The notes below the pieces were generated by a model. That model saw only the letters and a program-made list of their open reading frames with translations. It was not told the DNA's origin and did not search any database. The translations under genes were made by a program, and so were the position numbers. 7,587 bases of DNA, from positions 1 through 7,587 of the forward strand of contig DAOVNC010000164.1 in the NCBI GenBank assembly GCA_030630445.1, written 5' to 3'. The DNA is from Kiritimatiellales bacterium (GTDB taxonomy: Bacteria; Verrucomicrobiota; Kiritimatiellia; Kiritimatiellales; Pontiellaceae). Positions within the stretch are counted from its first letter, which is position 1. Every line of letters begins with the position of its first letter. Below are positions 6,902 through 7,587 of this stretch, piece after piece.

Positions 6902-6916
6902 GGTGGGAAAACCACC
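6902..6916 (+). repeat. Small perfect hairpin
   Basis: GGTGG (6902-6906) and CCACC (6912-6916) pair perfectly around a GAAAA loop, immediately after the terminal repeat of the 98-bp unit. It is short and could be chance. Confidence 0.35.
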
Positions 6917-6950
6917 AAACACACGAAAATGTAGGCCCGGTCCCCTGACC

Positions 6951-7208
6951 TATCTAGTATACGTATCTCCCATGCGACTGACTCAGAAGGAGAAAACCAG
7001 CATACTGGAACCACGCCTCGGCAAAGGATTCTCGGCTGCCGGCACCGCTTCCCGCGCTTCGCTCTGGGTAAGCGGTTCTACACCATTGGGCCGCTGGTTT
7101 ATGTGTAGAGAACGTTTACCCGAACAAGGTGAGGGAAACGTTGCCCGCCATGCGAGGGGTTAACCTTCATATTTTCCCCGAGGGTCGAAGATTGCGTATA
7201 TATAGATA
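6951..7208. mobile_element. Candidate 258-bp MITE-like insertion with imperfect terminal inverted repeats
   Basis: The ends are inverted copies of each other: TATCTAGTATACG at 6951-6963 and CGTATATATAGATA at 7195-7208, differing by one small indel and one substitution. The segment interrupts a repeat whose two halves rejoin cleanly. The left flank GGTCCCCTGACC (6939-6950) is repeated as GGTCCCCTTGACC (7209-7221), which would fit a 12-13-bp target duplication with one indel since insertion. No transposase is encoded, so it would be non-autonomous. It matches no insertion-sequence family I recognise. The alternative is two independent repeat copies flanking unrelated DNA. Confidence 0.45.
7044..7142. 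other. Cluster of competing hairpins, candidate structured RNA or folded DNA
   Basis: Hairpin A pairs ACCGCTT (7044-7050) with AAGCGGT (7070-7076), with inner CCC/GGG and GCG/CGC pairings. Hairpin B pairs GGGTAAGCGGTTCTACAC (7066-7083) with GTGTAGAGAACGTTTACCC (7103-7121), with one mismatch, one bulge and two G-T pairs. Hairpin C pairs AACGTTT plus CCC (7111-7117, 7119-7121) with GGG plus AAACGTT (7133-7142). B shares strands with both A and C, so either B forms or A and C form. The pairings are read directly; transcription and function are unknown. Confidence 0.4.
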
Positions 7209-7272
7209 GGTCCCCTTGACCGGGCGGGCGGTGGATCGGTGCGGATTCGGGGTGCGAATGCACGGGTTTAGG

Positions 7273-7587
7273 CTAGAAGCTGGAACCAACGCCGATCATG
7301 CCTAAGACATCGACGTCATAACCACCGGAACCGTCCATGAGTATCGCATCATCCAGCTGTGCGATATAGGTTGCCGAAGCATATACGCTCCAAGCTTCGT
7401 TCAGTGCATAGTCAATTCCTACAGAGATGGTGCCGTCATTCCAGCCAGAACCGTTGCTGGTGCCATCAACCCAGCGGGCGTCCGCTGCAATTGAACCACT
7501 AAAACCTTCCGTGAAATCAATTCCGTATTCCACGCCGAACTCTACCGTAGTAACGCCTCCGAGGATATCGCCGGAAACACCGCGGTA
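7273..7587 (-). CDS. Outer-membrane beta-barrel protein, C-terminal part
   Basis: The last 104 codons of a minus-strand gene that begins beyond the right edge; the frame is open to 7587, so the GTG near 7533 is not the true start. The protein shows amphipathic beta-strands with alternating hydrophobic residues, for example TTVEFGVEYGIDFT, then FSGSIAADARWVD, GTISVGIDYALNE and WSVYASATYIAQL. These are joined by short Gly/Asp/Asn-rich turns. The protein ends YDVDVLGMIGVGSSF, and a final strand closed by C-terminal Phe is the usual recognition signal for BAM-dependent insertion in the outer membrane. The exact family (porin, transporter or other barrel) cannot be named from this fragment. It converges on the GH31 gene; no specific link between the two is shown. 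Confidence 0.7.
   Translation of the reverse strand, partial: YRGVSGDILGGVTTVEFGVEYGIDFTEGFSGSIAADARWVDGTSNGSGWNDGTISVGIDYALNEAWSVYASATYIAQLDDAILMDGSGGYDVDVLGMIGVGSSF

Larger units (their letters stand above)
6931..7265. repeat. REP-like repeat copy 2, split by a 258-bp insert
   Basis: The left part, 6931-6950, begins GTAGGCCCGGTCCCCTGACC and stops abruptly. The right part resumes at 7209. Joining 6931-6950 to 7222-7265 gives 64 nt that align with the first 64 nt of copy 1 (6803-6866) with about five substitutions and two single-base gaps. The right half of the unit (the GTGCGTACGCAC and GCCGGGTG hairpins) is absent after 7265, so this copy is also 3'-truncated, ending just before the beta-barrel gene stop at 7273. 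Confidence 0.6.
6759..7272. other. Repeat-rich intergenic region without a convincing intact gene
   Basis: These 514 bases separate the GH31 stop from the stop of the minus-strand beta-barrel gene, so they are the shared downstream region of convergent genes. The open frame at 6903-7163 crosses several palindromes and resembles no intact protein I know. The region instead holds at least four units of a GTAGGCC/GGTCCCC-type repeat, many hairpins, and a 258-bp segment with terminal inverted repeats, described separately. No canonical stem-plus-T-tract terminator for the GH31 gene is visible. Confidence 0.7.

Noticed and set aside
6903..7163. 86-codon plus-strand frame in the repeat region
   Set aside because: It begins in a hairpin and crosses a repeat copy and the insert boundary. 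At most its middle is a decayed gene fragment, reported as a low-interest finding.
6759..7272. CRISPR array or integron attC array as an explanation of the repeats
   Set aside because: Repeat units are unequal in length and spacing, there are no regular spacers, and no core GTTRRRY-type integron sites were seen.

Overview
The window looks like chromosomal DNA of a Gram-negative, polysaccharide-degrading bacterium with a moderately high GC content. It carries a secreted multi-domain glycosidase and the C-terminus of an outer-membrane beta-barrel, both of which imply a diderm envelope. The style (GH31 fused to F5/8 type C and NPCBM modules, GC-rich dispersed palindromes ending in CCGGCCTAC) suggests the PVC group, perhaps Kiritimatiellota or a relative. 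That placement is an impression from memory, not a computed result.

Layout. (1) 1-1022, plus strand: the last 44 codons of rlmN, then an RluA-type pseudouridine synthase whose ATG overlaps the rlmN stop (ATGA). Two rRNA-modification genes therefore appear translationally coupled. (2) 1031-1073: a perfect 38-bp palindrome between convergent genes, with a T5 tract on the minus strand, acting as the glutamate dehydrogenase terminator. (3) 1134-2372, minus: a Glu/Leu/Phe/Val dehydrogenase, probably glutamate dehydrogenase, linking 2-oxoglutarate to ammonia metabolism. (4) 2561-3385, minus: an unrecognised membrane-anchored, coiled-coil periplasmic protein with its own intrinsic terminator at 2471-2510. 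(5) 3558-6758, plus: a 1066-residue exported GH31 glycosidase, divergent from gene 4 across a 172-bp intergenic region. (6) 6759-7272: about 500 bp with no convincing intact gene, dense in hairpins. It holds a 98-bp repeat bounded by 9-bp inverted repeats, and a second copy of the same repeat split by a 258-bp segment with its own imperfect terminal inverted repeats and flanking duplication. Inside that segment are hairpins that compete for the same strands. (7) 7273-7587, minus: the C-terminus of a probable outer-membrane beta-barrel protein.

The genes do not form one pathway. The rRNA pair and the dehydrogenase are housekeeping functions; the GH31 enzyme is an accessory carbohydrate-degrading gene; the repeat cluster after it is the most unusual stretch. 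No CRISPR array, tRNA, rRNA or intact transposase gene was seen.
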